From positions 10,839,001-10,903,000 of the forward strand of contig CM075778.1 of assembly GCA_037974665.1 (NCBI GenBank): DNA of 64,000 nucleotides. The letters are read 5' to 3'. Source of the stretch: Ehretia macrophylla (taxonomy: Eukaryota > Streptophyta > Magnoliopsida > Boraginales > Ehretiaceae). Shown piece by piece: positions 12,602 through 23,800 of this stretch; the first letter of the stretch is position 1; each line of letters starts with the position of its first letter. Both the position numbers and the translations under genes were made by a program. The notes beneath the pieces were generated by a model. It searched no databases and had not been told where the DNA came from. It worked only from the letters and a program-made list of their open reading frames with translations.

Positions 12602-13047
12602 GAAGCTTCATCATCAATCAAAGAAAGGGTAGGAATGCAACTCTCTGAGCGAGTCAACGCGATTGGATCCTTTGCGGGACTACAGGGCATGGACCTCATC
12701 ATGAGCTTAGGAGAGTCCAAACTTCTTCTCAAAATCTGTCTCATGGCTGTAATCAAATGAACAGTAGGGTTTGGAGGTGGACTTGAAGACTGAAACGTCT
12801 TGCAAAAGCTAAGGTGACGACTCAAAGCTTCCTCAGAGCTGATCATAAGCCTTTGACAACGCATGGCTTCATCTTTCACAGCCTCAGCACACAGTCCACA
12901 TATCCATTTCCCTTGGTGCACCTCGCGGATTCTTTCTATGTATTCTATGGTGCATTCTTCTGTCAGCCCACAACAATCGCATGTAGCACAAGCCACCTCT
13001 AATGGAGATGGTGTCAGCACTAGAGAATCACTCATTGTTGTAGACAT
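12595..13047 (-). CDS. DUF1677 family protein, 150 residues
   Basis: A single coding exon starts at an ATG at 13045-13047. Residues about 21-60 hold the plant DUF1677 signature: CATCDCCGLTEECT, then about 15 residues on, GKWICGLCAEAVKDEA. The paired cysteines suggest zinc binding, which is family inference. The C-terminal half has two low-complexity parts: SSPPPNP and a Ser/Arg-rich RRSLDSPKLMMRSMPCSP, and it ends in DDEASE. The 150-residue length is normal for the family. No molecular function is established; family members are plant-specific and often stress-responsive. The sequence has no frameshift or premature stop. A leader intron is predicted at 13073-13176. Confidence 0.9.
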   Translation of the reverse strand: MSTTMSDSLVLTPSPLEVACATCDCCGLTEECTIEYIERIREVHQGKWICGLCAEAVKDEAMRCQRLMISSEEALSRHLSFCKTFQSSSPPPNPTVHLITAMRQILRRSLDSPKLMMRSMPCSPAKDPIALTRSESCIPTLSLIDDEASE

Positions 13048-13072
13048 GGTTTAAGATATACAATTGATCAAC

Positions 13073-13176
13073 CTGAAAAATCACCCAAAAAAAAATAAAG
13101 TTATAAAAATGCAAAACCTTACAAAAATAAACGTAAAACAAGCTAAAAGATATGATAATGAAAAGGGTATAATTAC
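13073..13176 (-). other. Predicted 5'-leader intron of the DUF1677 gene
   Basis: On the - strand a donor CTGCAG|GTAATT ends an upstream exon at 13177. A T-rich acceptor GATTTTTCAG|GTTG lies at 13073, 25 bases before the ATG. The 104-bp AT-rich spacer fits a plant intron. cDNA would decide. Confidence 0.5.
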
Positions 13177-13423
13177 CTGCAGAAATGATAAGATTTTTTT
13201 CTTCTTTTTTTTGGTTTTGAGTATTATCTTTCTTTTTCCCACTCGCCTTCTTCGACCTTGGATTCTTCTGGGATGAAAAAAGTGTACATGAAAGACATCA
13301 TAAAGAAGCTGACAAGAATTGAGTATTGGCTATGGCTATGGCTTGAAGAAAGACACTGATACAAAAAACCAATACACAGCTTCAATGATTTGCTTTACAA
13401 CGAGAAGAGAAACAGATAGAATC

Positions 13424-13573
13424 AATATATATATATATATATATATGACAATCACAATCGAAACGAGAGAGAGAGAAAGAGAGAGAGAGAGAGGGAGAGA
13501 GAGAGATTGCTTTATGCATCTCCTCCACAAAAATTCTTGTTTAGCCTTTTACGGAGAGAGAAGATATATATAA
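13424..13573 (-). promoter_or_regulatory. CT-repeat leader and TATA region of the DUF1677 gene
   Basis: On the - strand TATATATA occurs at about 13562-13571. It is followed 50-110 bases downstream by a long pyrimidine tract, (CT)n with few interruptions (13463-13506), and an (AT)n tract (13424-13447). CT-rich tracts just downstream of the TATA box are common in plant 5' leaders. The assignment is positional. Confidence 0.4.
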
Positions 13574-13847
13574 AAGAGAGAGACACACACACAGAGATTT
13601 GGTTAACTAGTTTATCGAAATGCAAAATGATGACTTTTATTTTCTTGGGATTTTTGGTGTGTGCAAAGGCCAAAAAGAGAGAGACAAAAAAGACAATATA
13701 TATAATAAATGAAAGAAGACAGAAATGGTTTTGTCTATTTCAATGCAAAATGATGGCTTTTATTCGTTCTATTTTACTCTTCATTCTTTTGAGGCTTTTT
13801 TTAATGTTTTGTTTTGAATTTAAAATCTTTTCATAACATTATAATAC

Positions 13848-14044
13848 GGTTAGAATGTAATAATCACAAAACTTTATTAATTTTTATTTGACGGTATTTT
13901 TCTCAATCTTTACACAAGATAACTTATGATAATAATCCAATCCTATGGTTAGAATATAATAATCACAAGATCTTATTAATTTTTATTTGATGCTATTTTT
14001 CCCGATCTTTACACAAGATAACTTATGATAAGAATCCAATCCAA
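13848..14044. repeat. 99-bp tandem duplication
   Basis: Two copies start with GGTTAGAATRTAATAATCAC at 13848 and 13947 and share ACACAAGATAACTTATGATA near their ends. A few substitutions separate them. It lies upstream of the DUF1677 gene. Confidence 0.85.
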
Positions 14045-15332
14045 TAAGAGAAATATGTATTAACAAGATGTTCATTTATCTAAATAGAAATTTTAGAAGC
14101 AAAAAAAAGAAAAATTTGAATATATCATCCCATTGAATCTCATGTTAAGATTATATTTCACAATATATTCAAATCCTTCTTCTTCTTTTTTTTTTTTTGG
14201 CTCTAACTAATCATCCTGGTGTCTCCTCCCCAATTGTCTTTTTCTAGCATAAGCTTCAATCGATCAAGGGCATTGCAAATGATGGTGGTCCCAATAAAGA
14301 GTTAAGAATGCGAGATTAGCAAGTCGTTGAACACAGTGGTTAACTTCATATGTGATATATTAAAATCCTTTATTGCGTGCAAAGGCCAGAAAGAAAAAGG
14401 CTCAATGATTGGTGACACAACAGGGTTGGCGATAGTGGCAATAAGAATCAACGTCAGCGATCTACGCTGTCAAATAAGTTAAAGCCGTGAATTAATCGGA
14501 TCGCCAGCTGTGCATTATCTGCGTTAAGAGAGCTCTCCCAATTTTACGTCCACTTTCTAGGAATATTTCCTTAATTTTATTCTCCTTTGACCAATGAATC
14601 AAAGCCACGTGTAGCCACCGACGTGTGCCTTCAACTTGCGGCTAGACCATTATAGAAATCTTAAATGTAAAACTAATATGTCTTATTTTATGATAATGGA
14701 AATTTCCCATTTTAGTTTGGACCAATTTTGTGCACGTTTTGCCAACTAATTATGTGTTCACACAAATCCAGCCTCATTGTTTTTTGGTTAATGACGGACA
14801 ACGTCATTTAAAAAGTCTTTTGAATTCACATTAAAAAATCAAACTGTAAAACACGTGACTTTTTAAGAGAGACATAATTGGAGTTAATCAAATGCAAAAT
14901 TTACTAGAATAGATTCCAAAAAAATTAATTACTTGATTAATTTAAAATTGAACCGTGAACAAATTTTTCGCTCATTCCTCAAACACTCCACCTCACCCTT
15001 GGGGTCGATCCAATCTCATTTGGTCATTACTTTTTCTTCATGTGCACGTTTCTTGATATCTATTTATGATTTAAATCAACTATAATTTCTGACCGAGTCA
15101 AATGAATAAATTTTAAGGAAATAAGTGGGCGCACCAAAGAATTATTGTTGTTACTTATTGTGGAAGAAATATAAAAGAGTTGAAAAAAAACAAGTATACA
15201 TTTATGTTAGAATAAGTTGTTATCAGAATATATATATATATATGAATATTACTTCCTTTAGCGTGGAAAACAATATTTCATTGCATTTCTTGGTTGGTCA
15301 AAAATGTTTGGCCTAAGTCATCTCTATGTTAA
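14045..15332. other. Intergenic, no gene recognised
   Basis: AT-rich, with homopolymer tracts and no coding pattern or paired repeat that I could support. Confidence 0.45.
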
Positions 15333-16067
15333 GGCCAACTCCAAGAGATGCCCTTTCTCATCGCCTACTCTACATGTAGGAAAGGGATGGGTAGAAATAG
15401 TCTCTAACAAATTTCCTACTCCATCCCCTAAATTGTAAGGAATTCCTGTAATTATTTTCAACTTCTCTACATGTAGGTAAAGAAACACCATCCCCTACCC
15501 CATCTCCTAAACACTGTTCATTGACTTTTTAATTACACTAATTGTCTACTATCTTTTAATTGCATTTTAACATACTAAAAGTTATGGATTACACTTAAAT
15601 TTTTTTTTTTTTTGTACTATAATATTGTAATTTTTATTAATTAAAATAAATAAAATAAATAAAAATATAAAAAATTAACATAATATGTCGTCGAGAAAGT
15701 TTTAAATTAAATAACAAAAAATAGGGAGTTATTGAAAAAGTTTATTAAATAATAAATAATAAAAATTTATGTTAGTAACTAAAATATAATGTCATCGAGA
15801 AAAATGAACATATATTAAGAAAAAATATTAAAATAATATGTTTAATGAAATAAGGAAAGAATATTGGAATAAAATAAAAACAGGGAACCTCTACAATAGG
15901 GAAGTTGTTGCAGTGAAATTGAAATTGGGATTTCCTAAACTAAGGGATTGATTGAATGTAAGAAAGTTGTTGAAGTAAAACTAAAATAGGGGATCCGTAG
16001 ATGTAGGAAAAGTGGTTTCAATCTCCTACATGTAAGGAGAAAAATAAGGAAGTTGTTGGAGTTAGTC
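15333..16067. mobile_element. MITE with TTA(A) target duplication
   Basis: 735 bp. The left end is GGCCAACTCCAAGAGATGCC and the reversed right end is GACTAACTCCAACAACTTCC, flanked by TTAA at 15329-15332 and 16068-16071. If one A belongs to the element, the duplication is the TTA of Tourist elements. Subterminal direct and inverted copies of CTACATGTAGG occur near both ends. There is no transposase. Confidence 0.65.
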
Positions 16068-16163
16068 TTAAGAAGTGTTGCTATTGAATTAGCGTACTGA
16101 ACTGCAATAGATTTGGAGTCTCATATACATTGTTATAGTAAAAAAATTGCTCCCTCTTTTAGT

Positions 16164-16640
16164 TGGTGCAAACCTGCACAAATTAAAACACGTGGGCTAA
16201 ATCCCGGAGGATAAGCTCCGACGCTTAAGTCAGTAACCTGAAAATGATGCTAAGATAATATTGCCAAAAGAAAATAAGAGTTAAGTAAAAATTGTCTACG
16301 TTTACCATGAACAAACTTGGGGTATTTATAGAAGAAAGATTTCATCATTTTCCATACATTATTAGGTGGTGAATAATGGAGCTAGTATGGGCGCGTTGCT
16401 CAGTATTGTCCGTATTTAGTGATGCATTGGACATTTTCGGTGGATGTCTCTTCAAATAGCATAATATCAGCTTGTTAGAGAATTTTGAAAGTCCTGGTCG
16501 GGTCGGGCTAAGTCGACTGCTTAGAGAATGGTCCATTTAGGTCGATTCGTGGCAGGCGTTAAGCCACGTATCAATTAGTTATTAATCCACATATCAGTTC
16601 ATATTTTCCTATCTTAGCTACCTCCAGTTCCATATGGGAC
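16164..16640 (-). repeat. 3' LTR of the Tat element (left limit good, right limit approximate)
   Basis: On the - strand it has CTATAAATACCCC at about 16320-16332 as TATA box. Downstream is a U5-like stretch with TTACTGACTTAAGCGTCGGA, which is widespread in Tat-type LTRs. It ends with CAGGTTTGCACCA at 16164. The start near 16640 is a guess because only this LTR copy is in view. Confidence 0.55.
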
Positions 16641-16789
16641 CGAATGGCAGCAAAATAGGGCCTAGATGGAACTATCTTTCTATACCTATGTTGAGAGGCA
16701 AACGGGCATGTCTTTTCATCACGCGCCTTCAATTAATGCTCTTCGATTACCATACATCAACTGACAGGACGTTTCAAGTTCCCGTTGTT

Positions 16790-16800
16790 TTGCCTCTATA
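16790..16800 (+). promoter_or_regulatory. TATA-like box on the + strand ahead of the antisense ORF
   Basis: CTCTATATATAGG lies about 230 bases before the first ATG of the antisense Transposase_28-type ORF (17028). It could be that ORF's own promoter. Position and motif only. Confidence 0.35.
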
Positions 16801-17027
16801 TATAGGTATGTTTGCCAGAATTTTTCTTTCACTTTGTTCCATCATTTTCCTTTGCTCTCTTTATTCCTTTTTGTAAAAGAAACTTTGGCACTTTTTACGA
16901 GGAATCCTTTATCCAGGTCGGCAAGCCATAGGTACATTTCCCATTCTCTTTGTTTTTTTTGCATTTATATTTTTCTTTCCTTTTCTCTAATTTTTCGAAA
17001 ATATCTGGCTCGGGAAGTTCTTGTGAT

Positions 17028-20000
17028 ATGCCTATAGTTGTTAGTAGTGAGATATCGACTGGGTCAAGCTGTAGGGCAGAGAATCCTTTGAGAGGTGATC
17101 ACGACTATTTGGAGGGTGTGCCGGAGGTGGGTCCTCATGATATTTTGAAGTGGGTCTTCCTTCACTAGAGGGCATTCCTATTCCTATCCAGCAGGATCGG
17201 AAGCTGCGCAACAGATCTATACCTATGGTGAAAGTGCTATTGGATCATCGTGGAGTCGAAGAAGCAACGTGGGAAAGGCGAGACCAGATGGAGCAGCAAT
17301 ATCCAGCATTATTTCAAGGTAATATTGAATTTCGGGATGAAATTCTTTTAAGGAGGGGAGGATGTGAGGCCCGACCCCGATTTACGTGCGAAACCTAACT
17401 TCGTGTGCCCTAACCTAGATTTGCGTGTCATGACCTAGGTTTGAGAATTGTATTTAGTTTTGTGTGCCTTGCAAATTTTGTGCATTCATATAGGGTTACG
17501 TGCGTTTACTTGAAAAACGTGCATTCGTCTCGTAGTTCGTGTCCTACCTCGAAGTCCGTGTCCTAAACCTAGGAAAGCGTGTCTTCACGCTAATCAAGAA
17601 AGCATCTTTCACGAAACACTAGACTATTAAACAATCCTACAAAATCCACTAATAATATAATAATCCAAATTCCATTCACTAGAAGACAAAAAATGCACCA
17701 AACACTAGACATTCCTTATTCTTTATTCTTTGTTCTTTTTGCATTTTCAACACACAACAATTAACACCCAAAAGATGACAAGAATTCAGCCATTTCATTA
17801 GCCTTGGCCGACCATACCATGGTTTTGCACAAGGTTTGAGCATTTTTTTTATTCTATTGCATGCAAAGACAAAATATGACATAAGGCATTAAAAAATTGC
17901 TCAAATTGCTCCCAATTTCTTCACCATTCTTGGCCATAGCATTTTGCCCATGCTTAACATTTCAAATTAAAGCATTTTGAAGACACAAAGCTGAAAATGG
18001 ACTGCCCAATGCCGACATGCTCCTCAAAAATTGCCAAGACCTTCATTTGGTTGTCATTTCTCTCATTTCCTCTCAACATCTCTCTCTCACTCTCATTTCC
18101 TCTCTCCATTTCGGTCCTTGGATGAACTCTAACCATCCTTGCTCATCTTCATCACACCTTGGTCGAACAAGGCAAGCAAATCATCAAGAAAACCAAGCAA
18201 ACAAGCTAGAGTTCGAAAAACACTCATGCATGTGCATTGAAGCTTCATTTCGGCCTTAGGTAAGCTTCTTGACATTCATTTCTTTTCTTCAAGTTCTAGC
18301 TATGTGCATGCACTAAGAGATTGATCATTAAGCTAGGAAAAATAGAGAAAAACTAGTGAGGTTCTCGGCTAAGCAAAGGAAAGGAGAAGATTTGAGCTTC
18401 AACAAAGGGTCTTGAGCATTTTGTGGTTGATTGCTAAGGTGAGGGTTAAAACCTTTTGAAAACTCTTCAAAATTTCACATGCATGCTCATAAATGTGTGT
18501 ATTTGCTTCTGCACTTGAGATATATGGTCGTTCATAAGCTTAAACAACCATGCATGGCAAGATCTTGGCTTGAAAATGATGCTAGGTGAAGTCGAAATGG
18601 ATGACAGCTCTCTGACCAGTCTGTTCGAGGTAAGTTTAGCTAAGCAAATGATGTTGAACAAGAATCCTCTCTGCCACGGTCACATCACAGTGGTAAATGT
18701 GTGAGAATAGAGAAATAAAGTTTAGTTTGCCGGTGAGGTCTAGGCCCCGTGGAAATCTCTGATGAGTCTTCTTCTTTTGGCTCAAGTGAAGAACAATTTG
18801 AGGAGTAAATTCTTGAAGGCGCCTTTATCAACCCAGAGGGAAAGGAGGAAAAAGTGGACGCTGAGGAATTTGGTGCCATTGGAAGATCAAGTTCCTTGGA
18901 AGTTGAGGCCATAACAAGTTTATATGAAAAAAGGGCTTTGTTCTCGAGAGTGTGGATATACGAGTTCCTAAAGAGGAAGAGTGGGCTTGTAGCCCTAGGA
19001 ATAAGGACGGTTTTAATGTTGGTCTATATCTCCCTCTCCCAAGTTTGTTTGTCGAGGTCTTGAATGAATTCCAATATGTCCAGCCCAGATCGTTCCCAAT
19101 AGTTGGAGACATTTGATGTCTTTTTACGTTTTGCTAAAAATGCGTGGGGTCGAGTCATCTTTAAAGCTTTTCTGTGAGCTCTTTACAGTATGTTGCTCCC
19201 CCAAGGAGTTCGGGTGGTATTATTTTTCAGCTCAAACCAACCACTTACTTTTTGTGGGTTGGCCATCAAACAACATAGGCTGGCACAATCGATTTTTATT
19301 TTTCTCAACCCCTGTAGGATGAGAGGTTCCTACGTGATGGGTCCTGATGTTACAAGAGGCCTCCAGTATTGACCAAGTCAGAGAAATAGACCGTAGGGAG
19401 CTTAGTAGATGTGGGGGTTTGGAATGGGCCCGAGATCCTATCAAAATATTTGTAAGGGTCAGATTTATTTTCACGAATCGGTATTCGCCCACAGGCTTCC
19501 CGAGCTACGTCTCCTTCTGTTTCTGGGGATAAAATATCTTTGCTTTGCTTTTACCTTTTGAGTCTGTGTTTTTTATCTTATTAATAGTTAATCCTTTGTC
19601 TTGCAGAGATGAATCCCTTAGGCATCGTGTATTCCATCACCGTCGAGCACAAAAGGAAGGCTTCGAGCCCGTTAGAAGAGCATCCCTTAAATTCTCGTGT
19701 TGCTGGCCTAAAGAGGTTGGGTTTAGAGATTCAAAGATGAGAGCGGCGTATTTCTCCCAGCAGGTTGTCTTAGTGCAGCGACATCGTAAGGATGCCAAAA
19801 GAGGTTGGCCTCTCTCTAAGAAGTGTTGATAAAGGGCAAGGAGAAAGTTACCGAGGCGGAGATTAGGGTGGGATTAGCCGAGAACAAGATTATTTCCATT
19901 GATAAGTCTTTTGCCGAATCACAGGAGAAGGCCCAGGCTGTTGAGGCTCGCTACTTATTATTAGTAGAGTCGGTAGGGGCAAATGGGAAGAAAGTAGTGG

Positions 20001-20224
20001 CAGCGTTCAAAACAAGCCCTGCTTTCCAGGATGCGTGTACTTCAGTCTATTTGGAGCCAATGAAGTACAATGTCAAGGAAGTGTTGAAAAGGCACCTCGA
20101 CCTTGACTTATCTTTTCTCCTTGAAGGGATCCCAATGACTCCACAAACTCCTGCTATAGATAAGGCTATTTATTTGGAGGGCGAGCTCAAGCTGGACCAG
20201 GTCGGCATGGAAAAGCTTGGATAG
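17028..20224 (+). pseudogene. Antisense extra ORF of the Tat element (Transposase_28 / 'putative gypsy type transposon' family), disrupted
   Basis: N-terminal part 17028-17155 starts MPIVVSSEISTGSS and reaches VPEVGPHDILK. It is then cut by the chromovirus fragment and resumes after about 18690. The core at about 19020-19330 has the family pattern of a hydrophobic 'VEVLNEFQYVPAQIVPNSW'-like stretch, followed by LMSFYVLLKMRGVESS, FGWYYFS and GWHNRFLFF, spread over two frames with stops. A probable intron ends at a TTTGTCTTGCAG acceptor (19616). The last exon, open from about 19823 to 20224, has a heptad-like Glu/Ala/Lys segment and then FKTSPAFQDAC and LDLSFLLEGIP. The family's role is unknown. 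The ORF runs against gag-pol, as in other Tat elements. Stops and the insertion make it non-functional. Confidence 0.7.
17156..18689 (+). mobile_element. Chromovirus (Ty3/gypsy) fragment: integrase C-terminus/chromodomain, polypurine tract and 3' LTR
   Basis: Frame 17156-17398 reads RKLRNRSIPMVKVLLDHRG, EEATWERRDQMEQQYPALF and then FRDEILLRRGG. This is the end of a chromoviral polyprotein, where the integrase tail or chromodomain has an E-E-A-T-W-E core. A polypurine tract, AAGGAGGGGAGGA (17350-17362), is followed directly by an LTR starting TGTGAGGCCCGACCCCGA at 17363. The LTR appears to end at TCACATCACA, 18689, giving about 1327 bp. Nothing of gag, RT or the 5' LTR is present, so the copy was truncated before, or deleted after, entering the Tat antisense ORF. 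Confidence 0.75.
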
Positions 20225-20353
20225 GATAGAGAGGAGGCCCTCGGTGATGGAAAGGCGCACGTTTGACGATTGTTGCTAAGATGTTATTCCTGTAATTGTT
20301 TTTATTTGCTTTTGTCTAGACGTATAGGGAAGTCGTCCATTCTTTGGCTTATG

Positions 20354-20379
20354 TTGGGTCGGTCTATAAACCGACCCAA
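20354..20379 (+). terminator. Perfect hairpin after the Tat antisense ORF
   Basis: TTGGGTCGGT pairs perfectly with ACCGACCCAA (10-bp stem, 6-base loop), 130 bases past the antisense ORF stop. AATAAATG follows at 20385. It may belong to 3'-end formation of the antisense transcript. Its symmetry means it would also form on the gag-pol transcript. Confidence 0.4.
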
Positions 20380-20428
20380 GTTATTAATAAATGTCTTTTT
20401 TGAGACAATCTTCCTTTAGGTCTCGGGT

Positions 20429-20536
20429 GCCTTATTTCGTTTAAGGTCTTTCAATGCTTTAATTTGTTTAAGGTCTTTTAGTGCCCTATTTTGTTTAAGG
20501 CCTTTCAGTGCCTTATTTTGCTTAGGGTTTTTCAAT
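20429..20536. repeat. 27-bp tandem repeat, four copies
   Basis: Units at 20429, 20456, 20483 and 20510 have consensus GCCTTATTTTGTTTAAGG followed by TCTTTCAGT. The array sits between the antisense ORF and pol, where Tat/Ogre elements commonly carry short tandem arrays. Confidence 0.9.
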
Positions 20537-20803
20537 GGGCTCGGTAACCTCTTTATTGCTGACACTCCTTCTTCCTTTGATGGAGGTCTTTATAGACCTT
20601 AGAAACTATTCATATTTGCCTTAGAAATTTTATGGACGAAAGAATGGATCCAAGAGAGAACAGACAAACAGATATAAGGAAGTTCTTTCTCATTGATAAG
20701 TACGTTTTGCATAGGTCAAATATAAAATGCAAACTTTCTCGAGGTTAATGCCTAAGCATTTTACAAAATAACACTTAAACAAGAAGAAAAAGCCCTAAGT
20801 AAA

Positions 20804-23800
20804 CTAAACATAGTACTTCTTCAAGTGCTCGACATGCCAGGCATTGAGAAGATCATTTCCTTCTGAGTTGACCAACTTATATGTTATAGGTCAAATTTCC
20901 CAGATGACGAGATAGTCTTCCCTTGATTGGGCTCGGGAATAAATCGAACTTTTCTTAAGACCAAATCACCAAAACATATGAACTTTGGCTTAATTTTCAT
21001 TGAAAATATTTGCGTCACTTTTTGTTGTTGAGCCGTTCTTTGTTACCGAGCCTTACATTCATCTAGGAGGTCTAGATACTCTTGAAGAATTTGATCATTT
21101 TGATCAGAGTTATAACTTTGGGCTTGCCATGTGGGCGACCCGACCTCCATGGGTAATAGGGGTTTAACTCCAAAGACCAAGCTATAAGAGGTTTCCCTAG
21201 TGGTGGAGTGAGGGGTAGTTCGGTATCCCTAAAGTATTTCTGGCAGCAAATCTGCCCATAACCCCTTGGCTTCTTCTAGTTTAGTTTTTAAGTTGTAGAG
21301 GAGAGTTCTGTTGCTCACCTCTACTTGACCATTGTCTTGGAGGTGTACTATCGAGGCAAAATGAAGGTTAATGCTTAACTTGAGGCATAGCCCTTTGAAG
21401 TATTCTGAATCAAATTGTCAGCCGTGATTGGTAATAATAGTATTTGGGATACTGAATCTATACACAACGTTTTTCAAAACGAAGTTCTAGGCCACATTAT
21501 CTGTAATAGTTGGTACAACTTCAACTTTAATCCATTTGGTGAAGTAATCCACCTCCACAAAGGCAAATTTTCTCTGAATTTTCCCCAAAGGTAATGCGCC
21601 TACGATATCCAACCCCCATTGTGCGAAAGGCCAATGGCTAGACATTGGCATCAGCTCTTCAATGGGTTAATGCTGGATTTTGGTAAACCTTCGGCATGGT
21701 TTACATTGACAGACAAGTGTATTTGTATCAGCCTGAAGAGTAGGCCAATAATAGCCTTGGTGAAGGGGTTTTTTGTGCTAATATACAGGCTCCAGGGTGA
21801 TTTTCACAAATTTTCGCATGAATCTCCCGAAGATGTAATTTCCTTCATTAGGGTCTACACACTTTAGCAAGGGCCATGAATGAGATTTTCAGTAGAGTTG
21901 TTCGTTTATGAGTACAAAATGTAAGGCCCTTCTTTGTAGTTTCTTGGCCTTGGTTTATTTTTTTTATATGGGCAAGTCTCATCTTTCCAAGTAGTTAAGG
22001 ATCGAAACTCTTAAACCTGGGGAGTGTTGCACTTGGCATACTTCTTTTTTTGGCCCAAGGTATACACTAGGCTTTTCAACCTTTTGGACTTGCATAGTTA
22101 CACCTCTACTCCGATGAACCATTCTTCATAGGGCATCTACTTTTTTGTTTTCAATTGGAGGTATCTGCTGAATTTCGAACTTCTCAAAATTGGATATTAA
22201 TTCTTTGGCTTTTGCAAGATATCTCATCATACTATAGTCTTTGGCTTCGAATTCTCCATTGACTTCACTTGCCACTAGCAGGGAATCAGTCATAATCTCA
22301 AGTGCCTAGGCCCCCATTACCTTGGCAACTCGGGGGGCAGCTATCAAGGCTTCATACTCTACTTCATTATTAGAGGCTGGGAAGCCAAACTGGAAGGCAT
22401 AGCAGGTATCTTTTCCTTTAGGGTCGGTCAGGATGCGCTCGGCCTTACTCCTGGTTTTTTCTACGACTCTGTCAATTTGAATTTTCCAAGTGAAAGACAC
22501 GTTAGTCTCGGGTTCTCCCAAATATTTGACCATGAAATTGACCAACACCTGAACCTTAATGACGGTTCTCAATAGGTATAAAATATCGTATTGGCTAAGT
22601 TTTATCAGCCATTTCAACAATCTTACCGAAACATCAAGTTTTTATAACACTTGCCTAAAAGGCAGTCCAATGGTCACCTTAATTAGATGGGACTCGAAAT
22701 AAGGCTTGAGTTTCCTCGCAGCGGAAATTAGGGCCAGGGCTACTTTCTTAATGGTGGAATAATAGAGCTCGGCTCATCTCAAAGCTCAACTCATATAATA
22801 GACTAGTTTCTGATTCTTCCTATCTTGTCGAATTAAAGCTTCTATCACGACCATGTCAATGTAGAGAAACAGATATTCCCTTACCTCAGGATGGGCGGAG
22901 TAGACAAGTATTCCTTGAGTGTCTCAAAGGCTCGTTGGCATTCTTTAGTCTATTTGAAACCTTTGTGGTTCTACAAGATCTTGAATATGGGAGCACATTT
23001 ATCAACAGACCTCAAAATAAATCGACTAAAGGCAGCGACCCGACCTACCAAGGATTGAACTTCTGATGTTGTGTTTAGAGGATTCATATCGAGGATGGCT
23101 TGAATTTTGTCAGGATTCGCCTTGATCCCTCGTTTTATGACCATAATGCCTAAAAATTTCTAGGCGGCGATTCCAAAGGCGTGCTTCTTGGGATTCAATT
23201 TGATTCTGAATTTTCTCATGGTATAAAAAGCTTCCTCCAGATCATCAAGATGAGTTTTGGCACTTTTACTTTTTATTACCATGTGGTCTACATACACCTC
23301 CATGTTTTTGCTGATTTGATCCTTAAAAATCTTGTTCACCATCCTTTAATATGTAGTTTCGGCATTTTTCAACCCAAAGGGCATGACTTTGTAGCAATAG
23401 GTCCCTTGGTGGGTTACGAAAGAGGTTTTTTTTTTTTTTTTACCTTGTGGGGTCATCTTATCTTATTGTAGCCTTTGAAGGCATCCATAAAGGTAAGTAT
23501 CTCCTGTCCAGAATTGGCATCGATTAGCTGGTAAATTCTGGGGAGAGAAAAATAATCTTTGAGGCAAGCCTTATTGAGATCGATGAAATCAATACACAAA
23601 TTTCATTTTCCACCCAATTTTGGGGACCAAGACCACATTAGCAAGCCATGACAGATAATCGACTTTCGGATATGATTTCGGATTGACAATGAGATGATGA
23701 AGTGCTATCTTAGGGTTAATTCCCTTCATGTCTTAGGCAGACCAGGCAAACACATCTTTATTCCTTTGTAAGAACTCTTCTATTTGTTTTTTGAGATCGG

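Noticed and set aside
12494-13054. + strand ORFs opposite the DUF1677 gene
   Set aside because: Shadows of the - strand coding exon; the - frame carries the conserved Cys motif.
13319-13836. Two ORFs (84 and 109 codons) rich in Arg-Glu and Lys
   Set aside because: Produced by GA repeats and AT-rich DNA upstream of the DUF1677 gene.
14596-14615. ACGT-core box cluster as a gene promoter
   Set aside because: CACGTG-type motifs occur, but no gene follows on either strand within reach.
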